From positions 5,980,488 through 6,044,487 of the forward strand of contig JAJEKV010000053.1 of assembly GCA_021234155.1 (NCBI GenBank): a stretch of 64,000 nt of DNA. The letters run 5' to 3'. The notes under the pieces are model-generated. The model had not been told where the DNA came from. It ran no database searches and saw only the letters and a program-made list of their open reading frames with translations. This stretch comes from Isoetes taiwanensis. Its lineage: Eukaryota; Streptophyta; Lycopodiopsida; Isoetales; Isoetaceae. The number at the start of each line of letters is the position of its first letter. Within the stretch, counting starts at the first letter, position 1. This document shows positions 49,907-61,740 of the stretch, piece by piece. A program made the position numbers and the translations under genes.

Positions 49907-52900
49907 CTAGTCTGTTCTCTTCTTCTTCCTAGAGTTTCTTGTTCTTTTTGTTAACTTCAGCTCACTTGATGCAGGTTCATCTGAGTTTTGAGCTATCAAT
50001 GCACTGTTATGTGGCAAGCTGTCCAATATTTGGTTATGTGTATCTTCTGGCAGATCAAAACAATTACCACTAATCTTGCTCAACTCAAAACAAACAGAAG
50101 TAACCAAATGACTATAAACATTACACTCTGGTTCATTTACCAGTAACTCATATCTGCTGCCCCCTAATAACTTGTAGAATAATCCAGTAACAACTACCTC
50201 ATTTCTGACAAACTTTTGGCCCCATGGATCTTTGAATGCCTTCTCCACCACATGTTTCACCTTTGTGCACTTCGGCACATAGAAGTCCACATTCTCCTTA
50301 TTGTCTGGCTCTGCAACTACAAAAAAATTATCTCCAACTGCAAGAATATCAGACTTTCATTGAGGATCACCTTCAAAAACAAAGCCATCCACAACATCTT
50401 CCACATAATCAGCACTTGGTCTTAGCTCAGAGTATTGCCATGTACTATTCTACCTTTGTTAGGGCACTTGCCATGTTTGCGTAACCAACAATTATGACAG
50501 AAACAACTGTAATCCATGAGCCATTAGAGGAAAAATGAGATCACATTTTGTCCCATTAAGGGATGCTTAAAATGCCATGTCAGCTTTTCAAACTGTCCAA
50601 TAAGAGAAGAGCTCCAGTGTATCTCATTCCAGTATTATGTGGCAACCTGTAATTAATGCAACTGCAACTAACTTCTGTACTATCTTTTTTTCATTATAAC
50701 TTTTGATCCAGAACTCCGATTCAAAAACTTTTTGTAGCAATGGGTTCGTCTTCACAAGATCTATCTAGTGATAACCCATTCATACATCTTTTATGATATA
50801 AATATACCAGAAATAAGCAAAAAAACATATTTTCTTAAGGTTAATGCATATGACCATATTGAAATACATCATAACCATATATCATTGGAAAGATCTTTTC
50901 ATTCCGCATCTAATGCAACAAACGCCGCAGCATTTTGATAAGTGGATCAAAAGTTATGTGGGGAAAACAATAGCAATGAAGTTGTTGGCGCTGCATTAAT
51001 TGCAGTTAATAGAGGGTAGCCATTCCATTGAAGGATTCTTATAGGGATGAAATGAGATCTCATATTTCCTCTAATGAACTTGTGTATACGTAGGACCTGT
51101 AGCTTGAATTGGCCCAATGGAATGGAACTTGCTTGAACCAGAAAGTGTAGCACAATCATATCACTCTGATCTATCAATCTCGTCTACTCCAATTTCCCAG
51201 AAAAACCTGTTTAGGAAAGAGAGCAGTATTTCAGCACACACTAACAGTTAAAAAGCAGTATTTCAGCATACCTGAACCTGTCTTTGCCCTCGATTGTGAA
51301 GTTGTCCCTGAAATGCTTGACCAGGAAAACTACTGCATCATGTGCATTCCTGAGTGGTACTGATCCTCTTTTCAACATCTCATGTGTAAGAGCTTGTTTA
51401 ATGACAGCTCCAGCACCATCATGTTCACCTGTTCCATTAACAGTCAGTAAAAAAAAATACAAATTAAAACTACAAATCCATTGACAAAGAATATAGTTAC
51501 CTTTGCCATGATAGGAGGCAAAGTAATTCCAATTTATTGGAATGCCATTGGTATGGTAGTTCCTACCAAGGAAATAAAAGGTCCTTGCTCCTTTGAACTG
51601 ATGGGAGCACCCATCAGACCACATGATGTGTTTGTTTGGTTCACCCCTGGGGGTTTCACCTACTATAAAGGAGATATGTCACGTGCGTTAATGGAGTCAG
51701 CAAAAAACCCTCCATATACGCCTTATCCAACCTTCTAAACACCCCTTCCCGTATACATATTACACTGGATCCCCCTAGAAAACCCTCTAGCCAAGCCCCT
51801 ATCCATAGATATACATACGGTTTAGGGTAAAAAAAAAAATACCCACCCCATTCACTCACATGTTATATATTCCTTAAACTATGTGACATCCCCGGGGGTT
51901 CACCTAGGCACAATTTGTTCTGGGAAGAGTAAGAAGAAGAGTGGATCTGAGAGTGATTTGTTCATTCTTAATGAAAAAAAAATAATTGTTCGATGGACCT
52001 CACTAAGATGCTTCAATTATTTGTTCGTCTATGACATGAAATTGGAAGAATATGTAGGGAAACTGCAAATCTGTATAAAGTTAGATGAGAAGTAGTCTTA
52101 TACAATAGAGACAATTAGTATAAATAATGCTTGATTTGGTTGTAAGCATTTGGTTATTCTGCAAAGGTGAGAAATATGAAAGGGTGTCCTTGACACTAAT
52201 GAGTAGAGCATTGTCAAGATAAAGACAAATTCTCTGTTCATCAGAGGATCACACTTGATGGATAGGGATCTTTCAGATGCCTGAAGAAAATCATGGTGTT
52301 ATTGAATCTTCCAGCAGACACCTATTCTTACTTTAATGATTGTTGCTCATAGAGTTGAAGAGAAGCTAAATATTCCTGGCTATGGAGATGACGAGGTGAA
52401 ATGGCATTTGGGTGCTGATTTGAAGACAATCAAGTGCACGTACAATATGAAGCATGGATCTGGTAAGACTACTCACACATGCCCATATTGTATATATGCT
52501 AGGGTAGATGGAAATGGAAAAGGAAAGAGCACTTTAGAGTGCTCCCCTGATACCGAACCAATATGAGATATAAAAGATAAAGAATTCTGTCCTTGGAATT
52601 CCGTTGAAGAGGGTGCATATATGCACTCTTCATGTTTTTTAGAGAATAGTTGACAAGATGGTTTATATGAGTATTCTTTTTGTATGGAATAAGTCCCCTC
52701 AGCCAGCCAGAGAAAGTTGCATGAAAGATGTGGAGAAAGAACTTTCTGATATTGGACTTCATGGTGGTGATTATAAAATACTTCAAGATCCTAAGAGGGG
52801 AGGTAAGGTACCACATAAGCCATCGATGGGTGGAGTGAAAGAAAAAAATTTTTACCTTCCACTAAATTACATAAGAATGGAACCTTGCCATTTGGAAGGT

Positions 52901-55810
52901 GGGGGGTTACAAAGATCTCCTGGCAGTAGAAGATGACCAAATTGCGCATGGAAAGATAAAGATTAAGAAGACAAAAGCATGAAGGAATCTTGGCATTCTT
53001 GTGAATTTACTGGCAGAGAAGAAAATGGAATAAGTTGGATATGTTCAAAACAGCCCTGTTTGTCAAAAATACACGATGCTTGTTCAAACAATACTGCACA
53101 AACAAAGTATCGTGGTCCCTGTCATCTGATATGTAGAAATGAGTCTCTTTTATAATTCTTCTCTCATTTTCATCCAAACTTGGATCATCTGACAATGTTG
53201 CATGTCTGTATGTAATATGCACTGAAATTGTGCATTGATCATTCTTCCACTGTAGACTTTGTATCTCTTGCTGAATCTTAAAAATATAATTCTCAGCAAA
53301 ATGACAAAAACTATGGTGTCTTTTGGAAATGTTGCCAAACACTCCCTTAATTGTTTGGCCTGCCATCTCCTCTCATAATTATGTGGTATAGATTCTTTTA
53401 AGACTCTCTTGGCTTCCTGGATAATCTCTACAGCAATTGTGCATTTGTAAACCAGTTTGGTAACTGGTTTATTAGAAATCTTGTACTCTCCCTTGCCATC
53501 AGGCTCAGGTTCTCCTATGGGTTCAAGTACCTGCAATGGTAATGACAGATCAATGTGATATAACTTGGGATAAAATAAAGCTGAATTCTAACCTTGTCAT
53601 AGGTCTTCCATTCAATGTTGTATCCTAGAATGTATTTCAATTCATTTGGACAAGTTGGTAACTTGGCAGGTCCACAATTCTTGCACTTGAGAGTCAAACA
53701 GTCATGTGCATGCCACTCTTCTGTTTCATCATCCCTTGGACAAACTAGTGATCTCCAAAGCTCACTAGTAGAAGAATATGTACATTTATTTGCCATGCAA
53801 GTTGGCCCAGGGCCACAAACCACACATGTGCACTTGCAGCTAGCTCCATGTAATTTGTCATCATGCCTAATCTTATTTATTGCTTGCCTAATGAAATCTG
53901 TTTTCATATGATACACACAACAGCAAGTTTCTCTATCCCTAACCTTCCTTACATATGGTAGTTTCAGAGCATGAAACATCAAAAAAGACAACTCAAACTT
54001 GGGATATTCAACAGTAAAACGCTTATAGAAAGTAACCTGCAAGTGCAAGTTCACAAGTTATAAAAAGAATTTAAAAAGGCAACAGAAAATCAATATAGAA
54101 ACACTTACTTGAATTTCCTCTAGAAAATGCAAGGGATGCATTATGTTCACTCCTTTGCCTAGTCTGATCTTCACCACATGTTTTTTGCAAGGCAACACTC
54201 TAGTGTTATTCCTCCAAAAGTCAACCACAAGTTTCCTCTGATGATAAGAAAGCTTGTCACTTCGAGTACTCTTCTTAAAGATTGACCATGGTCCTTCCCC
54301 ATGTTCAGCATCAAGTCTTCTCTTAACAGCATTCTATTCAGGTTTAGTTGCTTTGCAAAGGCCCTTCTATTTGTGTCAGCATTAACAGAGTAAGCCATTG
54401 CAGCACTTCCTGCTCTCCATGCATCTGTATCCTTTGCATATTTGTGGGTTGCAAATGAATCCTTCAAGTTGTCCACTATAGCTTTCATTGTTTTGAATCC
54501 TTTGGTGGTTTGAACACCTAGACCAGGCAACCATTTGGCTGCACCCCTTAGAATATCTTCCCTATCTTTTTCACTAGCATTCCTACAAATATTATTAACA
54601 AGTTTGCCAATATTCTTTGACAATTTTTTCTTTTTTCTTTTTTTTTTTTTTTTTTTTTTTTGTGCTGAAATCACCATTCAGCTTGGCTTTTTCATCAGCT
54701 GCAGCCTCCCTTTCTCTCTGTCTTTGTCTTTCTTTTCTTCTTTGTTCAGCTCTCTTCTTCCTAAAAAGAACACCTAAAGAAGCTAACAAAAGTTAATTCT
54801 GTAAAGGATACAGAAAAAACAATTGGAGATAAAACTTGACATACCTTCAATATCCATTGGAGCTTGTGTCTCATTTTGAATGAATTCACCATGTGCCTTC
54901 TCTGTCATAAAATCAGTTTGTGTTTCTTCATAACAAAATTCAACACCAATTTCTGGAAAGATAAATCAAGAACTAAGGTTATTCATGAAGTTTCTCTTTA
55001 CACAAGCAAACAACAATAAAATAAATCCTGAATTACCTGGATCCTCTACTTCAGCATTTGTGTCATTTAGCACAACTTGAGCATGTGCTTCTTGACAGAA
55101 ACATCCACCACCTTAAATGAAAGTTTTACATTCAATATCATTACAAAATTCATTGGTTATTACAGCACTAAACAAGCACTAACAACATACCTTCATATCT
55201 GTTTTCATGTTGAATATCCTCTGTTCTACTTTCGTCTTGGACAACAGCAGGTTCGTCTTCTCCTATCAAGGCACAACAATGAAAAATTAAGTGTACAGAG
55301 CAGTCAAGAACATGCAGTAAGCATCAGTGATGACTTTATCATCCTCTAGCTGCTTCTAAACTATAGAAATGGTGGCGATTGTTTCCTATTTTTCCAACAT
55401 TTTTATGGAAACGAATTTGATGTTTTACCATAAAATTGAGGTTTTTACTGTAAAATGTCTATTAATTTGGCGAATATACTATAATTGGATTGCAATATTA
55501 TCAAATTTTGGCGATTTTATGAAGTTCTTTAGTGTACGCATCCTAGTAAACCATCGAATCCAGATTTTAAAAAATGGTAAAATATAGCAACTTTACGAAG
55601 TTTCACACCTTAAAGTCATCATTGGTAAGCATCTGGCATACCTCTACCAGGAATCATCTTGTCATCAAAATTCTTGCTGAAACTAAGGCAGCACTCCATA
55701 AATCTTTCGGATTGCTGCTGAAATTGTTGTAAGCCTGATAGAATTGGGCCAGGATCAAATTGCACTCGGTTCTTGGCCAAAGAAGACAGGAAGGCGGAAT
55801 TCCAGTCCAT
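49907..55810 (-). CDS. DDE-like transposase of a large DNA transposon
   Basis: The start is probably ATG at 55,810 (MDWNSAFLSS); 55,903 is an in-frame alternative. Early exons at 55,642-55,810, 55,191-55,262, 55,037-55,111 and 54,845-54,952 join with correct phases. A basic K/R/E-rich exon from about 54,772 crosses an A-run (poly-T on the + strand near 54,637-54,660) where the frame changes, and another frame change occurs near 54,337. The cysteine-rich exon at about 53,595-54,036 has RDRETCCCVYH and many CxxC pairs. Putative catalytic region: FAENY...EIQSLQW at 53,300, ISDDRDHD at 53,129, then WSDGC at 51,621 and NYFASYHGKG/EHDGAGA at about 51,530-51,415 across a short intron. The C-terminal domain ends at 49,907. 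I know this motif order from multicopy transposase-like genes of invertebrates and some plants, but cannot name the superfamily. A 1.5-kb gap separates the second and third motifs. Confidence 0.65.
52200..52940 (+). CDS. CPYC-motif gene inside the transposase locus, function unknown
   Basis: Two + strand frames carry conserved-looking segments: KWHLGADLKTIKC...THTCPYC at 52,399-52,490 and KDVEKELSDIGLHGGDYKI...KPSMGG at about 52,727-52,835. Stops separate them, so the gene has introns or is broken. The pairing of a 'DLKTIKC...CPYC' stretch with 'GLHGG' recalls companion genes I associate with the same transposon class, but I cannot name them. It lies opposite and between the transposase exons encoding the second and third catalytic motifs. 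It may be a nested gene in an intron or a separate insertion. Its 5' limit is unclear, with no good start codon found. Confidence 0.4.
54625..54660. repeat. Long poly-T within the transposase coding region
   Basis: About 24 T follow two shorter T-runs (A on the coding strand, encoding lysines). The reading frame differs on either side. Homopolymer length is unreliable in most sequencing, so this frameshift may not be real. Confidence 0.75.
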
Positions 55811-55903
55811 AGTGGACAGACGGGTGAATTGCAAGAAATTTTGCAAGAACATGAGACAACACCGCCATTTCCCATTTCGAATTGCAAAATTCAGCTCCGG
55901 CAC

Positions 55904-56764
55904 CTAAACGATCCAAGAAAAGAATCTCCCTTCCGCTCAGGAAATTTGCATGACGGCCGAATGAAGGGCGAAAATTCAGTGACGGTCGAGGACGGGCTTG
56001 ACGTCGGCTACTGAAGTTCGAAAAGCAGTTTTCCAGCATGGCTGTCGCCCACATGCTTTTTTGCATATGTCAAGAAAAAACACACCCATGAACAAATAGA
56101 GGATCGCAATAACAGATCATGATTTGTTTTGGTGTGTTATGGGAGATGATGTGTTGTTGCATTTGGAAAAAAATAAAATAAAAAAAAACAAAAACAAGTG
56201 GCAACAACCCATAACATACCAAAAAAATGATATATTCAATTTTTTTCCCAATTCTTTCAGCTATGGATCTTCACAGAAATAGGATGGCTTGCTATATATG
56301 TGCTCTGTTGCAACTGTCGCTGCAAACTAACCCATCTCTTAGCATAAGCCACCACATCATTTTCTCTGCCTGAATTAATCTTATGCATCATTTGTTGCGA
56401 GATGACATATTGCTCAGAGGCCCTGTCATCCACGAATAGCAAGCAGAGCAGGCTCTTGCATAAGGCAGTGGACCTTTTTCCCATTGCACAAAACAGAGAA
56501 CCCTTTTTCCACAGCCATCGTACAATACATCCATTATCAAATTCATTAAAGCAAAGAGATATTAGGACATTGTAGAAAACCATAGACTAGATTATTTGAT
56601 GTCAGAACCCTTATCAAACAGGTCGAACATCGAACATATCTCTAATAGCAGAAAATTGGCCTCTCCAGCATCCAAGTTTTCTTTCAGATGTAGGACTGAT
56701 CATAAGTCGTCGTCTTCTGGCTGTAGTATGAATTAATCTGCGGAACGAGCTTCAATAGGACGTT

Positions 56765-56766
<2 letters not shown>
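55904..56766. other. Upstream region of the transposase gene, no gene recognised
   Basis: 55,977-55,988 (CAGTGACGGTCG) is identical to a 12-mer at 36,079-36,090 upstream of the convergent partner gene. A 108-codon - strand ORF at 56,257-56,583 is unassigned. No terminal inverted repeat of the DNA transposon was found here. Confidence 0.4.
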
Positions 56767-56804
<38 letters not shown>

Positions 56805-58150
56805 AAGGTAAGATAAATTTATATTCAGATAGGAAGAATTACATCAGAAAGATCCCGCAAGGATCAAATAACCTTGAAGTACAGAGGATCCCATGTGGAT
56901 CAAATATAATATTTGAAGCTTGGTACTCATAATTTTTTCTCAACCTCTTCTTCCAACTAACTAGTACTACAGGATCAGAATCAACATCTTCCCAACTAGA
57001 GGAATACTACAAGAGACAAATATAAATTTTCCTCAAGCTACAAATATACCTTGAATGCTCTATGAACCACCTCTTGCAAGAGTAGAGACGAACAGAGAAA
57101 GGCATGAAGAAAACATGAGCAATCTCCCGCATTGCTCAAGGAAGCTAACACAGCTCCAAATAACCCATTCTGCAAATTAATCAATACTGATTGTACCAGG
57201 AAAGATGCTGCATTGTCAGGATATATGCAGTCGGCCTAGAATGAATGTAGCCATCAGAAATGCTGCATTGTCGGGATATGAATCAGTTAGCCTGTACTAG
57301 ACCCCAAAGCCCAGCTACCGGACTCCTCCCTAAAGTCCGGCTCAAGATATATAAGCTTCATCCTGCTCAAAAAAATTCCCTAGCTCGGCATCTCAAACAG
57401 TCCAATAAAATATTAAAAGCCTCATCCTGCATTGAAGATCCCTAGCTCCGCAATCTGACCCAGTTCCGATCTCATCAAAAAATCTGAAGAGTCAGGCTAA
57501 TCTATTCTTCTTCTTTTTCAAGAAACAACTCTACACCTTTCCGCTAGTAGGAAAGAGCAAGAGGAAGGGAAAGGCTTCTGGCATTACAGACCTGAAGAAA
57601 GAATAAAGCTGCCAATTAACTAGAAATTTGAAGCATCTTCTCTCATAGCCCTGCATCTTAATTACTCAACGTTATAGGCAATCTGAGCCATTTCGGTGTG
57701 CATCCTCAAAGGAAAAGGACAACGGCCAGACCAGCCCCAAAAAATTTATGCCTTTCAAGAAAGGACAAGAAAGAAACGAATGGGCTGCTGGCCAGACTAA
57801 TCTCTGTTTGATCTATGGAAAAACACAATGCTTACCTAGATCGGAAGCATCAGAATAAAGATCCACGTTAGTGGATAATCTGAGAAGGCTGGAGAGGCCG
57901 CCATGAAGAAACTCCAAGAAAATCAGAAAACGGCAGCAGATGGAGGCAGAATCTGAAAACCCGAGATGCCAAAACCCTTGTGCTAGCCATCAGATCTGGA
58001 AACAGAAGAAATTTGCAGCCACTGTAGTGCCGATAGCAAGGATTAGGGGCGGCCCCTTTCCCTGCCGCCGCCCTAGCCGTGAAGGCGCCAAGAAACCATC
58101 CTTTCTTTTCTACGTTGTTTCTTTTCTTCAAAAAACAGGGTTTCCTTTAT
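56767..58150 (-). mobile_element. Retroposon 3' end with 37-bp poly-T (poly-A on - strand)
   Basis: On the - strand, ATAAATTTATCTTACCTTC runs into 37 A. The same CCTTC-poly-A ending closes the LINE remnant at 34,187, which suggests a shared plant L1-like 3' end or an element using that machinery. No reverse transcriptase coding is visible; ORFs at 57,868-58,131 are unassigned. The 5' limit is not defined. Confidence 0.5.
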
Positions 58151-58380
58151 CTCCTGCACTCTCTAGCTCCAGTGGCATTGGAGGTATGTTTTTAGGGCAG
58201 AGGAGGCCGGAAAGAAGATGCAGCTTGGCAACCTTATGCATACCATGCCTGTGAAGCTCTTCTTTGAAGGCCATGGCCATCAAATGTATATTTTCTTCTT
58301 CGGTCCTAATCCAATACAAAAACACAAAAAATCCCAATCTTTGAAGAAGGAGCTGCCCAATCGTGTTAGAAATAGAGCCA

Positions 58381-58460
58381 GGGATTTGAACCCAAGGAAA
58401 GGCTGCAAGTATCATGTCAATCTGGACAATTTCAGCAATTGCTGCATTGCTCAACCACAC
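58381..58460 (-). mobile_element. tRNA-like SINE head (pol III A and B boxes)
   Basis: On the - strand, GGTTCAAATCC (58,392-58,382) is a perfect B box. GTGTGGTTGAGCAATG about 55 bases upstream is A-box-like. The sequence does not form acceptor-stem pairing, so it is not a tRNA gene. A tRNA-derived SINE head is the best explanation; the SINE tail is not delimited. Confidence 0.45.
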
Positions 58461-58859
58461 TCGCCTATAGCATATCTATGACCATTTGGACATTCATACC
58501 AATGTTCTTCAATTCCAACATCTGCACTTACTGCTCTAACAACATGCATCTTAATTTGGTGTGCACTTTTCACATTGTTATGTGCTCCTTCAGATTTGGA
58601 TCCTGTTGAAAAATTATTTCAGATATTGTTATCGCATCTACAAATCGGCTGAGACCAGTTCATGCAGGTGCCCATTGGATTAGTGCTCTGATTGCTATGT
58701 TCCTGCTTACTGTGGAGGTCAGGGATTCCATTCGCGTCCTAGCAGGTAGAAGATTATACTTCTCTTCTTCTTCTAACTTTGGAATTACTTTTAGTTTTGA
58801 TGCTAGAAAACCTTGTCTGACCATAATTTGAAGATAACAGAGTTTAAATTGGAACGCAC

Positions 58860-60490
58860 TTATTTGCTCCAAATGCACTTCAGAAGAATCACCGCACATA
58901 ACTTATTAGCAGCAGTCAGAACAAAGTCATATGCAAGAACCTTTACTTCAGCTAGATCTATAATACTAGTATTTGCTTTAGACTTTGCTCTCCTTCCCAC
59001 TCCTGTTTTTACCATCTCCAAACTATAACTCCAATTGAAAGCATTGGCAGCACTTGTTCTCATCCAGTGCACTTTTAATTGAGTGGGAATTCCATCCTCT
59101 CTTGTTACCTCCACTACTCTAGCCAGCCAGAATGGCTTCCCAGTTTCATCATCATCAGCTGAGACAGCAACAAGCATTCCTTTCTGAATCTCTGAGACTG
59201 AATCAGAAATTGTTGTGCCGTGCGTCTGGGGCCAATATACATGAACTTCATCTGAGCTAGGCATTAACTGTACATGTTCTTCTTGGTTCTCAACTTGCAT
59301 AGGCAGAACAGATCTTCGACCTTGTGACATGGCTTGTAACATGTCACGTTGCTGAGAAAAAAACTGAGGCCACCATAGCATCTGCCTCCCAAAGTGGTTA
59401 GAGCATGTCAAATACTTGTCTCAATATAATTCAATGATTTGTTTGAGCCAAATGCTCTTCCCTCCTTTTTACTCTTTGTGATTTCTTTCAAGCTCTTTCG
59501 AGGCATTTGCTCTGCAGAGAGCATGGAAGTAGTCTCGGGGATGGTGCAAATGAATTTTTGGATAGTTCAAAAATGCCTTGCAAGAGAGTTTCCCATTAAA
59601 AACCATAGCGCCAACGACATGCAGGTGTATGAAATCGTCTTCAGGAGCATCCTTAGGCATTGCAAAGTGTGGTAGAGTGGTCTTCTTCTGGTTCATTCCA
59701 TCAATAACAACCAATATGTAGTTGAGTGGTTGTTCTAGTGCCTTCTTCCTATGTTTTGTCAATTTTCTCCTTTCCAAAGATTGTTGTTCTCTGTACTTGT
59801 TCAGTTTCTCTTTCAATGCATCTGAAATGAAAACATGTTCAGGAAAACGACCTACCATTAAGTAGAACTAGGCAAGAATACGTTGTGGAAGCTTATTTTT
59901 AGTGTGAAGTGTCCTTGCATTTTGTCTCTAAGCTTTTAATTCAGAGCATGTAGCACAAACAGACATCCGGTGCTTTCTAGGAATAGACACACGGGAAAAT
60001 TCTTTTTCCAGAGCACAGTGAAGTAAGAGTAGCATACATGGCGTTCTCCAACCTCAATACACAATTCCTTATAATTATTGTAGACTTCACATTATGTGAA
60101 GTTGTCACTCAAGCGGTACATAGGGCTATTAGGCAGTTTCTCGCAAGACTCCTTGAAGAAGCCTTCCATCCAGGAAACACATTGAAGGGCATGAATTCTG
60201 GATATGCTTCCCGAATGGCAATAGTCGTTAATGCCAGGATTCTTGTCAAGCCTTTTCTTCAGGCGGTGAAGCCGTCTGCTGCCTAAAGCATGAATCATTT
60301 TAAAGGCAGTTTGACAGACGGTGTGGCCACCAACTGTGTAAGTAAACTTGTCACTATAATCTGGCCGGATATTGAAGGCTAAATAGCCTCTTTGGTCTAA
60401 CAAAGTCATTGAACTGTAGTTGTCACGAATCAACCTTAATTCCTTTAGTCCAATCTTTAGCAAACAACGTTGATGACAACAATGCTTTGT
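58860..60490 (-). pseudogene. Second transposase-type gene (DUF7869-like), broken
   Basis: Pieces in order on the - strand: CC-x3-C followed by IGLKELRLIRDNYSSM and VGGHTVCQTAF (60,481-60,330); a region with SVCATCSEL reached only after a frameshift and followed by a stop (about 59,990-59,925); ALEQPLNYILVVIDGMNQKK with LHVVGAMVFNG and NYPKIH (59,735-59,560); and a C-terminal ETGKPFWLARVVE...LKVHWMR (about 59,150-59,050). This order resembles the large DUF7869-type family seen in mosses, ferns and invertebrates, recalled from memory. The segment that normally follows NYPKIH, carrying further acidic catalytic residues, is missing. With at least one frameshift and one stop it is not functional as written. 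It differs from the transposase at 49.9-55.8 kb. Confidence 0.55.
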
Positions 60491-60666
60491 ATGTGTTGCC
60501 CTCAAGTAACCAGTGTTGTACAAATATGCGTATTTTATAAAATTGTTACATACCATGCCGTTTTGGACGTACGTTACGTATTTAATAAAAATAAGTTGAA
60601 TGCTTTTATCCATGTAAAATACGTCCCCCCTTTTCTTATGGTTTAGGATGAAAAATAAAACCCAAT

Positions 60667-60708
60667 GGTCATCGAATGACCTAATAGTTACTAGGTCATC
60701 GAATGACC
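60667..60708. repeat. Two copies of a 15-bp palindrome
   Basis: GGTCATCGAATGACC occurs at 60,667-60,681 and 60,694-60,708, 27 bp apart. Each is a 6-bp-arm palindrome (GGTCAT/ATGACC). It lies upstream of the second transposase pseudogene on its - strand, so it could be a protein-binding site, but nothing shows this. Confidence 0.7.
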
Positions 60709-60748
60709 TAAAAGAAGAAGACAGAGGCTTTGAACGGGCGGCGGCCAA

Positions 60749-61640
60749 ACTGCTGCTGCTAATCCGGCTATGTCCGACTGCTGTTGCTGATCCGAGCTTT
60801 GTCTATTCATTTGTTTGCTGTGCCTTTATGTGGCGAAGCCTGTTGTTCATGTTTTTCAGAAGCTGAGCGTTGGAGCTTGAGGTAGACTCCTTCAATATGA
60901 CTTGTCTCTCCCATCTCTCCTCTTATCAGCTGATTATCCTCTTCTGATTTCCTTATGTGGCAGAAGTTGTTGCTAAGATGTTCTTAATTATTTTAAGGAG
61001 CTACTTCAATCAAGGCGCTACTTCAAGGAACATCTGCATCTGCAACAAGCATTTTCAGGGGCATGGCTATCGATTATCATTTTCAACTGCTGGTTCCATG
61101 CCTATCGGTAAAACTTTTCTCTTCTTCTTGATTCTGGTCATTCCAAACCCTTTCTCAAATTTCTTGGAGATGCAAGTCAGGATGTTGATCATGTGGAACT
61201 CACATCACGAAATAAGACTTACAGTGTTGGCCACTTGTATTACACAAATGCAGTTTCATGGAATTTCAGTGTCTCAAATTCGTCCCTGCCTAATTGTTCT
61301 GCAGATCAGCCTATTATACACAAGCAGCAGAGTACATTAAGCCTGCATGTACTGGTAATATTGATTACACTATCTTTGTATACATGCATTTCTTTTTCAA
61401 TCAAACATTTTCTTACCTTCTATACCATAGTTCTCATGGTTTTTTTCGTTCTCGCCCTTTTTTTTCCTTCCCAAAGATCTGATTCTAGATTGTCTTGGAC
61501 AACCATAATGCATGTCTGGCTTGAAGAATACATACACATCCTATCAAATTGTGTGCCTAAAGTTGTCTTGTTGCTCCACTAGTTTACCCAATGCCAAATA
61601 ATGTTTGATATGCTTATAGTGGTTTTGTTACTTTATCTTA
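60749..61640. other. No gene recognised
   Basis: ORFs of 127-129 codons at 60,957-61,582 overlap in two frames. Short pieces such as VELTSRNKTYSVGHLYYTN look protein-like but match no family I can name. Possibly an old coding fragment. Confidence 0.3.
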
Positions 61641-61650
61641 TTTTTTGTAT

Positions 61651-61740
61651 AGAGGAACGGAAATGGGGGCTCCCTTTAGGGCCTCATTGGTCGCGGCCCC
61701 CTGCCGATGCATGAAAGGGAGCCCCCATTTCCGTTCCTCT
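61651..61740. mobile_element. Perfect 27-bp-arm foldback hairpin
   Basis: The left arm 61,651-61,677 (AGAGGAACGGAAATGGGGGC...) is exactly the reverse complement of 61,714-61,740, around a 36-bp GC-rich loop. Outside the arms, TTTTGTAT and ACAAAA continue the symmetry imperfectly. Confidence 0.75.

Larger units (their letters stand above)
44755..52739. repeat. Segmental direct repeat, copy B
   Basis: Partner of 1-8,006 in the same orientation, 44.75 kb away. It contains the leader and 5' LTR of the antisense gypsy-type element, the RING-gene 3' part, the minisatellite, the transposase 3' part and the start of the CPYC gene. From 47,978 on, this copy has normal CAG/CTG content, intact splice sites and longer frames. 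Confidence 0.9.

Noticed and set aside
35940-56060. Terminal inverted repeats of the large DNA transposon
   Set aside because: I compared about 35,940-36,300 with the reverse complement of about 55,900-56,060; only a same-orientation 12-mer and weak similarity appear, so the element ends remain unknown.
58381-58460. Functional tRNA gene
   Set aside because: The B box is good, but the acceptor and anticodon stems do not pair and the length is wrong.
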